NCBI RefSeq assembly: GCF_019399895.1
Contig: NC_091867.1
Span: 2,604,001 to 2,668,000, forward strand
Direction: 5' to 3'
Length of the DNA stretch: 64,000 nucleotides
From: Cardiocondyla obscurior
Taxonomy: Eukaryota; Arthropoda; Insecta; Hymenoptera; Formicidae
Of the stretch, positions 63,201 through 64,000 are shown in pieces (position 1 is the first letter of the stretch; each line of letters begins with the position of its first letter). The notes below the pieces were generated by a model. The model was given only the letters and a program-made list of their open reading frames with translations, was not told the origin of the DNA and ran no database searches. The translations under genes were made by a program, and so were the position numbers.

Positions 63201-64000
63201 TTCTTTAACAATTTCATCTTTCTTGTCTTTAACTGCAGAAATTGCTTTTTCTTTTGTATCTTTTGCTTTATCGGCCGCCTTATCTGCAGCATCATGAATG
63301 TCACTGACGACAGTATCTTTTTTATCTTTAAAATCTTTTAGTTCCTTTTCAGCTTTTTCTTTAATTTGTTTTTCTTCCATTTCAGCTTCTTTTTTCGTCT
63401 CCTCTAAAAATTCTTTGACATCATCCGTCGTGTCTTCAACAGCGTGTTTTGCTCCTTTGAAAATTCCAGAAAAGAATTTTCCGGTTTTATCCTTGGCTTT
63501 TTTTGCTTCCTTCGATACCTTGTCTTTCGCACTGTCCGTAGTTTCGGCGATTGCGTCAGTTCCTTCCTTAATTTTTTCTTTCGCTAATTTTGCATCTTTC
63601 TTTACGTCTTTAACGGTTGATTCTGTCGTATCTTTAACAGTCTGTGTTACTTCTGCTGCTGATTTTTGTATTTTTTCACCGGTTTCTTTCGTGGTGTCGG
63701 CAACTTTTTGAACATCTTGAGATATTTCTTTAACAATTTCGTCTTTTTTGTCTTTTACTGCTGAAACTGTTTTCTCTTTCGTATCTTTTGCTTTCTCAGT
63801 TACTTTATCCGCAGCATCATTAATCTCACTGACGACAGTATCTTTTTTATCTTTTAGATCTTTCAGTTCCTCTTCTGCTTTTTCTTTAATTCGTTTTTCT
63901 TCCATTTCAGTTTCTTTCTTCGTTTCATCCAAAAATTCTTTGACATCGTCGGTTGCGTCTTCTACAGCGTGTTTTGCACCTTTGAAAATACCAGAAAAGA
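60260..64000 (-). CDS. Giant Lys/Asp/Glu-rich tandem-repeat protein, repeat exon (partial)
   Basis: A single open frame of 3741 nt (1247 residues) enters the window already open at 64000 and runs to a donor GAAG/GTATCT at 60260; unspliced it would stop at 60246. It holds about seven copies of a 165-175-residue unit. Each has a long charged helical part of K-D-K/A-K-D-x-V type with 11-residue rhythm, then the motif G-F-(F/L)-S-G-(I/V)-(F/V)-K-G-A-K-H-A-V, then DDVKEF-LEETKQEA-like sequence. The 11-residue rhythm is that of group 3 LEA, apolipoprotein and perilipin-4 helices, which bind lipid or protect against drying; this link is by pattern only. The last 250 residues become Thr/Ser/Lys-rich and end RTTPPPPSSLAEFTDNRTE. 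5' exons lie outside. Confidence 0.85.

Noticed and set aside
60640..63711. Series of long plus-strand frames rich in Ser, Phe, Val and Ala
   Set aside because: Reverse reading of the Lys/Glu/Asp-rich repeat exon; the low-complexity hydrophobic composition is explained by the complement.
60260..64000. Regular 500-bp periodicity as a satellite or CRISPR-like array
   Set aside because: Repeats are diverged at third positions but keep the reading frame and motif, as expected of coding repeats.

Overview
This window is eukaryotic nuclear DNA from an insect, most likely a hymenopteran and plausibly an ant. Coding exons are short, introns have GT..AG borders and are mostly 60-300 bp, intergenic DNA is very AT-rich, and every protein I recognise has an insect or general animal counterpart. 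The ant guess is inference. The order is seen. No prokaryotic, viral or tRNA/rRNA gene was recognised.

Layout. (1) 1-7.1 kb: last exon of an alpha-tubulin gene (+), then a nine- or ten-exon cytosolic carboxypeptidase of the AGBL5/CCP5 type (+), an enzyme that trims glutamates from tubulin. (2) 8.5-17.4 kb: RFC1, large subunit of the clamp loader (+, 16 exons), convergent with a single-domain secreted angiotensin-converting enzyme (-, 7 exons). A palindromic MITE-like element lies at 17.77-17.94 kb. (3) 20.3-32.4 kb: three tandem muscle-type actin genes (+). The first two encode the same protein without a coding intron; the third has an intron between codons 42 and 43 of the precursor. Their coding DNA is a mosaic of diverged and near-identical blocks, and two upstream regions share a TATA/leader block. 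(4) 32.5-34.8 kb: an unrecognised three-exon gene (-) divergent from Rab21 (+); Rab21 has a glycine-rich tail after its double cysteine. (5) 37.8-45.0 kb: ARHGAP1/RhoGAP68F (-), divergent from MRPS31 (+) across an interval with two TATCGATA sites; MRPS31 is convergent with MTRES1 (-), so two mitochondrial gene-expression genes face each other. (6) 45.3-46.8 kb: a 53-bp-arm inverted repeat in the MTRES1/eIF1A divergent interval, then eIF1A (+). (7) 50.4-64.0 kb: the 3' half of a very large minus-strand gene. Its penultimate region holds a single exon of more than 3.7 kb coding for about seven copies of a Lys/Asp/Glu/Ala/Thr-rich unit of about 170 residues. This is followed by two small-to-medium exons and at least three phase-compatible alternative 3' ends, one with a transmembrane segment. 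A possible small plus-strand gene sits in one of its introns.

How the parts fit: alpha-tubulin and AGBL5 are substrate and modifying enzyme. MRPS31 and MTRES1 both serve the mitochondrial ribosome. The actins are a tandem family. Most of the rest is unrelated housekeeping genes packed head-to-head or tail-to-tail. The least familiar object is the giant repeat protein at the right edge.
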